Of a stretch of 64,000 nt of DNA, positions 41,422 through 50,188 are shown in pieces. Below the pieces are notes generated by a model. It ran no database searches, had not been told where the DNA came from, and saw nothing but the letters and a program-made list of their open reading frames with translations. Positions within the stretch are counted from its first letter, which is position 1; every line of letters starts with the position of its first letter. This DNA comes from CAIKZZ01 sp035604595 (lineage in GTDB: Bacteria; Pseudomonadota; Gammaproteobacteria; Steroidobacterales; Steroidobacteraceae). The stretch is taken from the NCBI GenBank assembly GCA_035604595.1, contig DATNIE010000007.1, positions 1 through 64,000 on the forward strand, given 5' to 3'. The position numbers and the translations under genes are program-made.

Positions 41422-43815
41422 ATGCGCGATGGGGGGATCCTGCGACGAATTCAGATCTGGGGCGGCGCATTCGGGCGACTTGCAGCGCTCGCCGCCATCG
41501 CAACGCCGGCGGCCTTTGCGAGTGATCCATCGCCGACCGTGCCAACCCTGCCCGAGGTCGTCATCGGCACAACGCCGCTGCCGGGAACGGCGATGGATGT
41601 CGACAAGATCCCGGCGCACGTCGAGACGCTGCGCCTCGGGGACACTGATTCCTCGGCCACGGCGACGGTGGCCGAGGCGCTGGCCGCCCGGCTCGGCAGC
41701 GTCGCCATCGACGATACCCTCGACGATGCCTTCCAGCCGACGCTCAGCTACCGCGGGTTCACGGCCTCGCCGGTGCTCGGGACAGCGCAGGGCCTCGCTG
41801 TCTACCAGAACGGCGCACGGATCAACGAGGCGTTCGGCGATGCCGTCAACTGGGACCTGATCCCGGCGCTCGCCATCGACCGGGTCGACCTCGTCGGCGC
41901 GAATCCTGTCTACGGCCTGAACGCGCTCGGCGCGGCGCTGGTGCTCAACATGAAAAACGGCTACTCGTACTCCGGTGGCGATGCGGAGCTTGCAGCCGGA
42001 TCCTTCGGCGAGCGGTCTGCGGCGCTCGAGTATGGCGCGCACCGCGGCCCGCTCGGAGTGTACGTCGCGACGGAACTGCTCGACGCGGATGGCTGGCGGC
42101 GGTTCGGCAGCGATGCCGTGCGACAGTTGTACGCCGATGTCAGCCTCAGGGCGGCGCACGCGAGCGCCGACCTCAGCCTGACGCTCGCCCGCAACGACCT
42201 GCGGGGGCAGGGACCGGCGCCGATACAGGAACTCGCGATCGACCGCTCGCTGACCTTCACCGGGCCGCAGCGCAACCAGAACCAGCTTGGATTCGTCACG
42301 CTGACGGGCGCGTGGAGCGAGACGCCGGCGCTGGCGTTGCAGGGATCGCTCTACTACCGTGACTTTCGCCAGCAGGTCGTGAACGGCAACACGACGAGCT
42401 ATCTGCCGTGCGCAAGCGCCGCGAACGCGGGGCTCATGTGCGAGCCGGACGGCGCGACGGTACTCATCGATACGCGCGGGGCCCCTATAGCCGATCCGTC
42501 GACCGGCTCTGGCAGTCCGATCGGCGAGAATGACTTCGAGTCCCTGCAGGCCCACGGAATAGGCGCGGCAGTGCAGCTGAGCGCGGGAGGAGCGGTGCTC
42601 GGAGCGCCCAATCAGCTCGCCGTGGGTGCGGCAGTGGATGAGGCGCGAGTCGAGTTCGGCAGCGGCGCCGGGATCGGCGCGATCGATCCGGCGTTGCTGG
42701 TCGAAGCCTCGGGTTTGCCCGTCGATACTCCGGAAGGCACGCTCTTCAGTGCAACGCCCATCAGCCTGCTCGCCCACAACCATTACTACGGTGCCTACGC
42801 GACCGATACCCTCGACCTCGGCTCGCGGGTGTCGGCGACGCTGAGCGCGCGTTTCAACGCCGCCGAGATCACCCTCGATGACCAGCGCGGCGGAGACTTA
42901 AGCGGGCGCAACCGTTACGACCGACTCAATCCCGCCGTCGGTGCCACCTACCGGCTGCAACGCGGCGTCACGGTCTATGCCGGCTATGCCGAGACCAATC
43001 GCACGCCGACCGCCAGCGAAATCGAATGCTCCGATCCGTCCCGCCCGTGCCTGCTGCCCTCGAGCCTGGCGGGCGACCCGCCGGCCCTGCGCCAGGTCGT
43101 GGCCCACACCGTGGAGCTCGGCCTGCGCCGCTCAGCGGCGCCGCGCCGGGATGCGGGCACCCGGTTCGACTGGCACGTCGGCGTCTTCCGAACCGATCTT
43201 GATGACGATATCCAGGAAATCGCGAGCTCCCTGTCGAGCGGCTACTACCGCAACATCGGCGCGACGCGCCGGGAGGGCCTGGAGGCGGGCGCCGGCTACC
43301 ACTCCGACCGCTATGTCTGCTTTCTGAGCGTCGCGGCGATCGCCGCGACCTATCGGACGGTCCTCAGCGTTCCGTCTCCGTCGAACCCGTACCACGACGC
43401 GAACGGCAACATCACCGTCGAACCCGGTGACACGCTGCCCGGAATTCCGGTCTTCCGATCGAAAGCAGGGATCGACTATCACCCGTCCGGGCGCTTCACG
43501 CTGGGTGCCGCGCTGATCGCGGTCAGCAGCTCCGTCTACCAGGGCGATGAAGCCAACCTCGGGCCGCGGCTGCCGGGATACCAGGTACTCGACCTGCACG
43601 CGGAGTACCGGATCCGCGGGCAGGTCGAGCTGTTCGCGCGCATCCTCAATGCGACCAACAGCCAGTACGCGACCGTCGGCCTGTACGCCGACCCGACCGG
43701 CGTCGGCGCCCCGGGAATACCGCCGGGACCGAGCAGCGATCCGCGCATCGATCACCGCTTCGTGAGCCCCGCGGCGCCGCTCTCGGTCGTCGCGGGACTT
43801 CGCCTCCGCCTGTAG
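41422..43815 (+). CDS. TonB-dependent outer-membrane receptor
   Basis: A 797-aa receptor with signal peptide (cleavage near AFAS), a TonB-box-like EVVIGTTPL, a plug domain (SYRGFTASPVLGTAQGLAVYQNG, ANPVYGLNALGAALVLNMKNG) and a C-terminal barrel ending in VVAGLRLRL. Ligand unknown. Two cysteine pairs lie in extracellular-loop-like segments (LPCASAANAGLMC; IECSDPSRPC). It stands alone on the plus strand; the 154-bp upstream gap holds a 12-bp palindrome GCGGCCGGCCGC (41271-41282) and GGAAGG near the start. Confidence 0.92.
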   Translation: MRDGGILRRIQIWGGAFGRLAALAAIATPAAFASDPSPTVPTLPEVVIGTTPLPGTAMDVDKIPAHVETLRLGDTDSSATATVAEALAARLGSVAIDDTLDDAFQPTLSYRGFTASPVLGTAQGLAVYQNGARINEAFGDAVNWDLIPALAIDRVDLVGANPVYGLNALGAALVLNMKNGYSYSGGDAELAAGSFGERSAALEYGAHRGPLGVYVATELLDADGWRRFGSDAVRQLYADVSLRAAHASADLSLTLARNDLRGQGPAPIQELAIDRSLTFTGPQRNQNQLGFVTLTGAWSETPALALQGSLYYRDFRQQVVNGNTTSYLPCASAANAGLMCEPDGATVLIDTRGAPIADPSTGSGSPIGENDFESLQAHGIGAAVQLSAGGAVLGAPNQLAVGAAVDEARVEFGSGAGIGAIDPALLVEASGLPVDTPEGTLFSATPISLLAHNHYYGAYATDTLDLGSRVSATLSARFNAAEITLDDQRGGDLSGRNRYDRLNPAVGATYRLQRGVTVYAGYAETNRTPTASEIECSDPSRPCLLPSSLAGDPPALRQVVAHTVELGLRRSAAPRRDAGTRFDWHVGVFRTDLDDDIQEIASSLSSGYYRNIGATRREGLEAGAGYHSDRYVCFLSVAAIAATYRTVLSVPSPSNPYHDANGNITVEPGDTLPGIPVFRSKAGIDYHPSGRFTLGAALIAVSSSVYQGDEANLGPRLPGYQVLDLHAEYRIRGQVELFARILNATNSQYATVGLYADPTGVGAPGIPPGPSSDPRIDHRFVSPAAPLSVVAGLRLRL

Positions 43816-43835
43816 CCGGCGCGACGCGGTGGACG

Positions 43836-43855
43836 CTCGGCGCGAGGGCGCCGAG
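43836..43855. terminator. Bidirectional terminator-like hairpin
   Basis: CTCGGCGC (43836-43843), loop GAGG, GCGCCGAG (43848-43855): a perfect 8-bp stem with a tetraloop between the convergent receptor and cytochrome genes, 20 bp after the receptor stop. No T tract on either side, so the assignment rests on stem strength and position. Confidence 0.42.
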
Positions 43856-43920
43856 TGGTCGCGCAAAGATCCGACGAGGCGCGATCAGCGTCGCGATCGC
43901 ACGCGCACTGCCAGCCGCGC

Positions 43921-44382
43921 TCAGCGGTACTGGTAGCGGTACGTGTACGGATTGTAGGTAGGCGGCACGACCTTGTACTGCGGCTGCAGGAACGCGACGA
44001 GGTCGACCAGTTGTCTGACCGTCATGACGTCGTTCAACCCGGCGACGGCCATCACTGATTCGCCTCCTGCAGCCACCCCCTTGGCTGGATAGCCCGGCGC
44101 GACCCTGTGCGTCGGATTGATGATCGCCGTGACAAGCTCCCCGTAAGTCTTGACCCGGGTCACGCTGCCGCCCAGTGCGACCGAGGCGGCCCCGGTGCCC
44201 TCGTACGCGACGTCGACCCCCTTGACCTGATGGCAGACGTAGCAACGCAGGTCGATGAAGGCCTGTCGTCCCGTCGCCGCATCTCCGGTCGGCAGGCGGA
44301 AGCCGGCGGGTGAGTTCGCTGTCTCCGGCGTACAGGCCTGCAGGACTGCCATCGAGGCCAACAGCGCGATGCAAAGTCTCAT
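43921..44382 (-). CDS. Mono-heme c-type cytochrome lipoprotein
   Basis: A 153-aa exported protein. The signal peptide ends in VLQAC, a lipobox, so Cys17 is probably lipidated. A single heme site CYVCH lies at about residues 48-52, and the likely axial methionine is in ESVMAVAGL or DVMTV. The C-terminal tail is rich in Tyr and Pro (YNPYTYRYQYR). GGAGG precedes the ATG at 44382. It probably shuttles electrons at the inner or outer membrane; its partner is not in the neighbourhood. Confidence 0.87.
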   Translation of the reverse strand: MRLCIALLASMAVLQACTPETANSPAGFRLPTGDAATGRQAFIDLRCYVCHQVKGVDVAYEGTGAASVALGGSVTRVKTYGELVTAIINPTHRVAPGYPAKGVAAGGESVMAVAGLNDVMTVRQLVDLVAFLQPQYKVVPPTYNPYTYRYQYR

Positions 44383-44428
44383 GACGACCTCCGGTCCCGG
44401 CAGGCTGACGAGGCGTGCGCCGCCGGCA

Positions 44429-44455
44429 AGTTGCAACTGGTCGCTATCGATTCTA
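44429..44455 (-). promoter_or_regulatory. Candidate promoter and operator of the cytochrome gene
   Basis: On the minus strand TAGAAT (44455-44450) could be a -10 with a leader of about 60 nt. Just downstream is the 10-bp perfect palindrome AGTTGCAACT (44429-44438), well placed for a repressor. The 201-bp gap to tag contains nothing else I can assign. Confidence 0.3.
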
Positions 44456-44583
44456 GCGGGTACCGGCGGCGTTGGACGGCATGTAACGGTTTGTTGCCGA
44501 CGTGTCTCGGAAAGCCGCGATCCAGCCTGCGACCGCAGCCACGATTACGTTGATCGAGACTGGATGATCGTCGATCTGCGGGA

Positions 44584-45213
44584 TCAATCGGTCGCGGAGC
44601 GCGCTCCCGCCGGTGACGCGCGCAGGCAGCCCTGTTGGTGATCGTCGACGATTCCGACCGCCTGCATGAATGCGTAACAGATCGTGGAGCCGACGAACTT
44701 GAAGCCGCGGCGTCTGAGGTCGTCACTCATGGCCTCGCTCCCGGCCGTCGTGGCCGGAATCTCGCTCAGGTATCGAGGACGACGCCGGCGGGCCGCAGGC
44801 GCGTAGCGCCACAGGTACTCGGCGAAACTCCCGTCGCGCGTCTTCAGATCGAGGTAGGCGCGCGCGTTCAGCACGAACGCCTTCACCTTGAGCCGGTTGC
44901 GAACGATGCCCGGATCGGCGAGCAGTCGCTCGATCCGCCGTGGCGTATAGCGCGCCATCTTGTGCGCGTCGAATGCATCGAACGCGCGCCGGTAGCTGTC
45001 CCGTTTTCGCAGGATGGTGATCCAGCTCAATCCGGCCTGCGCACCCTCGAGGCACAGCATCTCGAAAAGGCAATCGTCATCACGCAGCGGCACGCCCCAC
45101 TCCGTGTCGTGATACCGGACGTAGAGCGGATCATCCGCGCACCACGCGCAGCGCCACTGCCCATCCGCGTGACGCACCACCGCCCGCCGCGCCGCCGCGC
45201 TTTCTCGCGCCAT
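44584..45213 (-). CDS. tag: 3-methyladenine DNA glycosylase I
   Basis: Tag (209 aa with the ATG at 45213) removes 3-methyladenine from alkylated DNA. RCAWCADDPLYVRYHDTEWGVP is the family N-terminus and HQQGC the C-terminal zinc ligand pair, so all four zinc ligands (Cys, His, His, Cys) can be placed. GLSWITILRKRDSYRRAF is the catalytic helix region. In-frame GTG (45228) and TTG (45231) starts overlap the previous stop and remain possible. Confidence 0.95.
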   Translation of the reverse strand: MARESAAARRAVVRHADGQWRCAWCADDPLYVRYHDTEWGVPLRDDDCLFEMLCLEGAQAGLSWITILRKRDSYRRAFDAFDAHKMARYTPRRIERLLADPGIVRNRLKVKAFVLNARAYLDLKTRDGSFAEYLWRYAPAARRRRPRYLSEIPATTAGSEAMSDDLRRRGFKFVGSTICYAFMQAVGIVDDHQQGCLRASPAGARSATD

Positions 45214-45224
45214 GGCACCCCTGC

Positions 45225-46544
45225 TCACCAACCCAGCCAGTCACGCAGCCGGTACCCCAGAATCGCCGCCGGCATGAACCATGGGCGACCGCCGTACAGC
45301 GGTCGCGTTGTAAACGGCAGCCCGTCGAGCGCGGTCTCACCACCCGCAGCGCCCGCGATCTGGCGCCCGATCTTGCGGCCATAATACGTCGACAGCGTAA
45401 TTCCCGAGCCGCAGTAGCCCATGCAGTGGAACAGCCCGTCGCGGCTGCCGAGGTGCGGAAGCGAATCAAATGTGAAGGCGACGAAGCCCATCCACGCGCG
45501 GCTGATCCGCACCCGCGCGAGCTCCGGAAAGACCTCGGTCATCATCGCCTTCAGCCGCGGGACGCAGCGCGTGACGTCCGGCTCTCTCGCGGCCGCGCGA
45601 CCGCCGAACAGAATCCGGCGCCCGTCGGGCGAGGGCCGCACGTAGACCACGACGTGGCGCGTGTCGACGAGATTCCGTCCATGCGGGATCAGGCGCGTCA
45701 CGAGCGCCGGATCGAGTGGCTCGGTGGCGATGATGTAGCTGCCGATCGGCACGACCCGGCGGCGGTGCCACGGCGACACCGGGCCCGTGTAGCCGTTGGT
45801 GGCGATGAGTACCTGGCCCGCGCGCAGCGTTCCGTGCGGCGTGCGCACGGCGAAGCCGTCGCGGCTCCGCTCGAGCGCGAGCACCGGGCAGTCGGCGTAC
45901 GCGACCGCTCCGGCGCTGCTGGCGCGACCGTACAGCGCGTTCAGCAGCTTCAGCGGGTGGATCGCCGCATCGTCCGGGTACACGAGACCGCCGTGGTAGA
46001 AGCTGCTGCCGATCTCCTCGGCCTGTGCCGCGCGCGGCACGACCCGGATCTGCTGCTCGAGCCCGGCCGGCTGAGAATCGGCGGCGCGACGCAGCACCTC
46101 GAAGTGGCGGGGCGTGTGTGCGCCGTAGAAGCAGCCGACGCCGCGCCAGTCGCAGTCGAACCCGGCGGTGTGCGCGAGCGCCCGCAGCTCCGCGACCGCC
46201 TCGAGCCCCTCCCGGTAGATTCCGGTCGCGACGCCCTCCCCGTGGCGTCGCGCGAGGTCAGCGAACTCCGGTCTAACGCTGAACCCGACCTGGCCGCCAT
46301 TGCGCGAGGAACAGCCGCCGCCGATGGGGCCCGCATCGAGCACGACCGTCGACTTTCCGGCCAGGGCGGTCTCGCGGGCCGCCGCGAGCCCGGTATAGCC
46401 GGCCCCAACCACGACGACGTCCGCGCTCGCCGGAAGCCAGGCCTCCGAGCCGCGCGGAAACTCGGCATCCTCCGCCCAAAACGACGTCGCGGCGTAGTCG
46501 GGTGCGAGACTCACGAGTGACCGCCGCAGCGCGCCTTGCGGCAT
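45225..46544 (-). CDS. FAD-dependent amine/amino-acid oxidoreductase (DAO family)
   Basis: A 439-aa flavoprotein with the dinucleotide motif VVVVGAGYTGLAAARETALAG, SSRNGGQVG and a C-terminal HCMGYCGSGITLSTYYGRKIG. It resembles gamma-glutamylputrescine oxidase (PuuB) and related enzymes that oxidise amines to aldehydes. There is no puu operon here, so the substrate is open. The ATG at 46544 begins near the DYAATSFW segment typical of PuuB-like proteins. It lies directly upstream of tag on the same strand. Confidence 0.85.
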   Translation of the reverse strand: MPQGALRRSLVSLAPDYAATSFWAEDAEFPRGSEAWLPASADVVVVGAGYTGLAAARETALAGKSTVVLDAGPIGGGCSSRNGGQVGFSVRPEFADLARRHGEGVATGIYREGLEAVAELRALAHTAGFDCDWRGVGCFYGAHTPRHFEVLRRAADSQPAGLEQQIRVVPRAAQAEEIGSSFYHGGLVYPDDAAIHPLKLLNALYGRASSAGAVAYADCPVLALERSRDGFAVRTPHGTLRAGQVLIATNGYTGPVSPWHRRRVVPIGSYIIATEPLDPALVTRLIPHGRNLVDTRHVVVYVRPSPDGRRILFGGRAAAREPDVTRCVPRLKAMMTEVFPELARVRISRAWMGFVAFTFDSLPHLGSRDGLFHCMGYCGSGITLSTYYGRKIGRQIAGAAGGETALDGLPFTTRPLYGGRPWFMPAAILGYRLRDWLGW

Positions 46545-47211
46545 AGCGCATCCGTCGCGGCGCTGACGGCGCCCAGCATCTCGATGCACGGCGCATCGAC
46601 GCGTTCAGCGTTCGTCAGGACAGGTTCCACGTGTGCCTCGCCGGGCCTCGGTGCCGCACCGGGATGATGCCGCAGGTCGCGCGACTTGCGCTAACCACCG
46701 CGCACCGGCTCCAGATGATGCGCGCGCATCCGCCGCACGCCTGCAGCGACCGCCGCTTCACCGTGACCTGCGATCGCGACGCTCCTGCAGCGTTAAATCA
46801 AGCATCACGCCCGGGCCCGGAACCGGACGCGGCTGCGCGAGCCGACCGCGACGCCTGTCCGGGACGCTGACCAGTGGACCGACTCGCGCGCCGGTGAAGC
46901 GCACGGCGCCCGGACACGGACGCTGAGACTGTTCATGACATAAGCGGTGAGACCCACGTCAAGTTTGCGGGAAAAAGTAGCCTGACGAGGCCTGTCGGCA
47001 TCTAGCGACAGGTCGCCGTCCCGTATAACGCTGGTGGTGCAGAGAATGATCGCCGTCGGGCCTCGCCGTTCGCGAAATGGCGGGGCGCGTGACTCGGGCA
47101 GGTGTGGGTGACGGAGCGCCGGAGTGTTCGTTTGCATGCTTGATGCTCGCGGGCGGGCCGCGGATTGACGATCGCATCGCAGCCGCCGTCGCACGAGACA
47201 GGAATACGACA
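46545..47211. other. 667-bp region upstream of the S53 peptidase, no gene
   Basis: Short overlapping frames here have no recognisable product. The region holds an 8-bp inverted repeat TGTCCGGG (46856-46863) / CCCGGACA (46909-46916) and a 9-bp direct repeat GGACGCTGA (46862-46870 and 46918-46926). It also contains the putative operator and promoter at 46991-47029 and a long leader to the peptidase start. It is the longest non-coding stretch of the window. Confidence 0.55.
46991..47029 (+). promoter_or_regulatory. Inverted repeat overlapping a promoter of the S53 peptidase
   Basis: CCTGTCG (46991-46997) and CGACAGG (47006-47012) form a perfect 7-bp inverted repeat with an 8-bp centre. TATAAC at 47024-47029 would be the -10, so the repeat covers the -35 region, a usual place for an operator. 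Transcription from here gives a leader of about 175 nt. The -35 itself is not convincing. Confidence 0.4.
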
Positions 47212-48546
47212 ATGAAACTTACAAAGACGATGGGGATCACGGCCGCCGGTGCGCTGCTGGGCGCGCTCGTGACGATCGGCAGCCAGGCCCAGGAACCGAG
47301 GTCAGCGCTGGGGCCGACGGCCGTCATGCGCAGGCCGGTCCTGCATCGGGAGGTGTGTCCCGGCCCTGCGGCGCCCGGCACCGCGCGCTGTCATGCGCAC
47401 GTGGTCGTGGATGCGTCCGGCAAGCCGCGGACGACCGGCACCGCGACGACCCCGGCCGGCTACTCACCCCAGAGCCTTCGCAGCGCATACAACATGGCGA
47501 GCGTCCCCGGTTTTCAGGCGACTCCGGTCATTGCGATCGTGGATGCCTACGATTACCCGAACGCCGCCTCTGATCTCGCTGTCTATCGTGCCGAGTACAG
47601 CCTGCCCGCATTGCCCCCCTGCCCGAGCACGGGGCCGGGCGCGAGCCTTTGCTTCGAGAAGGTGAACCAGACCGGGTCCACCACCTACCCCTCCGCCGAT
47701 ACCAGCGGCTGGTCCCAGGAAGCCGCGCTCGATCTCGACATGGCGAGCGCGATGTGCCCCGGCTGCACGCTGATTCTGGTGGAGGCGAATTCGACCAACG
47801 ATAGCGATCTCGGAACAGCGGCCAACACCGCTGCCGTGACGCTGCGTGCAAACGTCGTCAGCAACAGCTACGGCGGTGGCGAAAGTGGGACTTCGGGCTA
47901 CGCGGGGTACTACCAGCATGCCGGAGTCGCGATCACGGCCAGCGCCGGCGACAGCGGTTACGGAGTTCAGTTCCCGGCCTCCTCGCCCTACGTCACGGCG
48001 GTCGGAGGCACGTCGCTGACTGCCGCGAGCAACGCGCACGGATGGACGGAAACGGTCTGGGACGACTCGTACGGGGCGACCGGCAGCGGCTGCAGCGCGG
48101 TGTACGCCCAGCAAAGCTGGCAAAGCACGGTCCTGACGAGCAAGGAAAAGTCTGGCTGCCGGAGGCGCGTTGTCGCCGACGTGGCCGCCGTCGCCGACCC
48201 CGCGACCGGCGTCGCCATCTATGGACCGACCGATCCGAACTCCAAAGGCAAACCAAACCCGTCAGGCTGGATGGTGTTCGGCGGTACGAGTGTCGCCGCG
48301 CCGCTGGTTGCTGGTATCTACGCGGTCAATTTCGGCGTCACCGGCCAGGTCCCGACGTACGGCAGCAACCCATACGCATACGCGGGCGATGGCGGCGCTC
48401 TCAACGATGTGACGTCGGGAACCGACGGCAAGCGCCGATCATCGTGCGGATCATCAACATCGGACACGTACTATCTGTGCGATGCGATCCCGGGCTACGA
48501 CGGGCCCACCGGTCTCGGCACTCCGAACGGATATACCGCGTTCTGA
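47212..48546 (+). CDS. Secreted S53 (sedolisin-like) serine-carboxyl peptidase
   Basis: A 444-aa exported peptidase. Catalytic residues fit sedolisin: Glu170 and Asp174 in QEAALDLDM, oxyanion Asp247 in SAGDSGYG, and Ser360 in GGTSVAAP. The C-terminal PGYDGPTGLGTPNG is the calcium-site region. A signal peptide ends near SQA (about 26). Only about 60 residues separate it from the catalytic domain (GYSPQSLRSAYN), so the usual long pro-kumamolisin domain is missing or very reduced. AGGAAT precedes the ATG; longer frames lack homology. Confidence 0.87.
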   Translation: MKLTKTMGITAAGALLGALVTIGSQAQEPRSALGPTAVMRRPVLHREVCPGPAAPGTARCHAHVVVDASGKPRTTGTATTPAGYSPQSLRSAYNMASVPGFQATPVIAIVDAYDYPNAASDLAVYRAEYSLPALPPCPSTGPGASLCFEKVNQTGSTTYPSADTSGWSQEAALDLDMASAMCPGCTLILVEANSTNDSDLGTAANTAAVTLRANVVSNSYGGGESGTSGYAGYYQHAGVAITASAGDSGYGVQFPASSPYVTAVGGTSLTAASNAHGWTETVWDDSYGATGSGCSAVYAQQSWQSTVLTSKEKSGCRRRVVADVAAVADPATGVAIYGPTDPNSKGKPNPSGWMVFGGTSVAAPLVAGIYAVNFGVTGQVPTYGSNPYAYAGDGGALNDVTSGTDGKRRSSCGSSTSDTYYLCDAIPGYDGPTGLGTPNGYTAF

Positions 48547-48555
48547 GTCTCCACT

Positions 48556-48601
48556 CGACCCCCTAGCGGGTCGTGCGCGGCGTGGCCTCGCGACGCCGCG
48601 C
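48556..48601 (+). terminator. Tandem hairpins after the S53 peptidase
   Basis: CGACCC (48556-48561) pairs with GGGTCG (48568-48573), then GCGCGGCGT (48575-48583) pairs perfectly with ACGCCGCGC (48593-48601). They begin ten bases after the stop. No T run follows. A 14-bp palindrome CGCGGCATGCCGCG lies further on (48652-48665) in the same 254-bp gap. Confidence 0.38.
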
Positions 48602-48800
48602 CGCTTCCTGTCGCCGTTGTGCACTCGAGCCGGGCACGGCGCGGGCCGCCCCGCGGCATGCCGCGCCACGCACCGCCTGTTCCCGCCTTCCCGGCCGTCG
48701 ACCGCGACGAGGGCGCCGCATGATCGTGCGTTTCATGGCAAAGCGCGACATCATTGCAGCACACGCCTGACCCAGCCGGCGAGCGCCTCGAGGAGCGCGG

Positions 48801-50165
48801 GTGAGTCACGACTACCTCGGAAATCCCGTCACCGGCGATCGCGACGCGACGCTGGCCGGCATCGATGACTTCGTCGGCGGCTTCCTCGGCTACGAGGAGC
48901 GAATGCTCAACATCCTCGCTGCCGCCGACGCCGACCCGGGCTCGTGTCTCGCCAATGCCTACGCCGGCTGGCTGTGGATGTTCCTCGAGGCCCCGGAGGC
49001 GCCGGCCCGCGCCGCAACCTACCTGGAACGCGCCGAGCGCACCGCTCCGCTCGCCAACCGGCGCGAGCAGCTGGCGACCGAGGTGCTCGGCGCCTGGTGC
49101 GCGGACGACGTCGTCAAGGCCGCGCGACTCGCCGACGAGATTCTGACGCGGGAGCCACGCGATCTCGCGGCACTCAAGCTCCACCAGTACTTCGACTTCA
49201 ATCGCGGCCTGTGCCCCGAGATGTTGCGTGTCGCGCTCGCGAGCCTGCCCCATGCCGGCGACATCCCGCAGCTCCACGGCATGCTGGCCTTCGCCTATGA
49301 GCAGTGCCACCTGCTCGGGGAGGCCGAAGCAGCGGCCCGCACGGCCCTGCGGATGCAACCGCGCGAGCCGTGGGCCCAGCACGCGCTCGCGCACGTGATG
49401 CTCACGCAGGGCCGGATCCTTGAGGGCATCGGCTTTCTCGAGAGCATCGCCAGCACCTGGACGGGACTCACCTCGTTCATGTACACGCACAACTGGTGGC
49501 ACCTGGCGGTCTTCTACATCAGCGAAGGGCGCTTTGCGGACGCCCTCGCGATTTACGATCAGCACTGCTGGGCGCGGGACCGGACCTACTCGCAGGACCA
49601 GATCGGAGCGGTCTCGCTGCTCGCGCGCCTCGAGCTCGCCGGCGCTGGCGTCGACGGGCGCTGGCAGGCGCTTGGCGAGTACCTCGCGGCCCGAGGCGGC
49701 GACACCGTCCAGCCGTTCCTGACGATGCAGTACCTGTACGGGCTCGCCCGGGCGGAACGCCCGGAGGCAGATGCGCTGCTGAGTGCGGTGCGACGCCACG
49801 CGGGTGCGGCGCCGGAGGCACTGCGGGAGGCATGGGCGGATGTCGCGCTGCCCGCCTGTGAGGGCCTCGTGGCCTACGTCCGTGGTGATTACCGCACTGC
49901 CCGGCGGCGGCTCGGGCCGACGCTCGGCCGGATGCTCGAGATCGGCGGCAGCCACGCACAGCGTGACCTGTTTGCGCAGATCTACGTCGATTCCCTGCTG
50001 AAGGACGGGCAACGCATCGCGGCCCAGCAGCTGCTCGAGCAGCGGCGCGCGTTCGAGCCGGACGGCGTGCCTCTGAACCGGGCGCTCGCCCGGGTGTACG
50101 CGGACCTCGGGCTCCCGGCCAAGTCGGCCCGGGCGGCCGAACGCGCCCGCCGTCCGCGGCGCTGA
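48801..50165 (+). CDS. TTC38-like tetratricopeptide-repeat protein
   Basis: A 454-aa soluble helical-repeat protein. Repeats are visible throughout: ANAYAGWLWMFLEAPE, LKLHQYFDFNRG, HGMLAFAYEQCHLLGEAEAAARTAL, WAQHALAHVMLTQGR. The segment with NWWHLAVFYISEGRFADALAIYD is characteristic of the TTC38 family found in bacteria and animals. Function is unknown. No signal peptide. GTG start with GAGGAG five bases upstream. Monocistronic, convergent with the hydrolase gene. Confidence 0.83.
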   Translation: MSHDYLGNPVTGDRDATLAGIDDFVGGFLGYEERMLNILAAADADPGSCLANAYAGWLWMFLEAPEAPARAATYLERAERTAPLANRREQLATEVLGAWCADDVVKAARLADEILTREPRDLAALKLHQYFDFNRGLCPEMLRVALASLPHAGDIPQLHGMLAFAYEQCHLLGEAEAAARTALRMQPREPWAQHALAHVMLTQGRILEGIGFLESIASTWTGLTSFMYTHNWWHLAVFYISEGRFADALAIYDQHCWARDRTYSQDQIGAVSLLARLELAGAGVDGRWQALGEYLAARGGDTVQPFLTMQYLYGLARAERPEADALLSAVRRHAGAAPEALREAWADVALPACEGLVAYVRGDYRTARRRLGPTLGRMLEIGGSHAQRDLFAQIYVDSLLKDGQRIAAQQLLEQRRAFEPDGVPLNRALARVYADLGLPAKSARAAERARRPRR

Positions 50166-50188
50166 GGCACCACGCGACCGCGGCGCCG

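Noticed and set aside
46631..46926. Two overlapping plus-strand frames of 79 and 97 codons in the gap before the S53 peptidase
   Set aside because: They start close together in different frames, lack ribosome sites and show biased Arg/Ala/Pro composition typical of random GC-rich frames.
48652..48665. 14-bp palindrome CGCGGCATGCCGCG as an attachment or regulatory site
   Set aside because: It is isolated, GC-rich palindromes are expected often at this composition, and no mobile genes are nearby.
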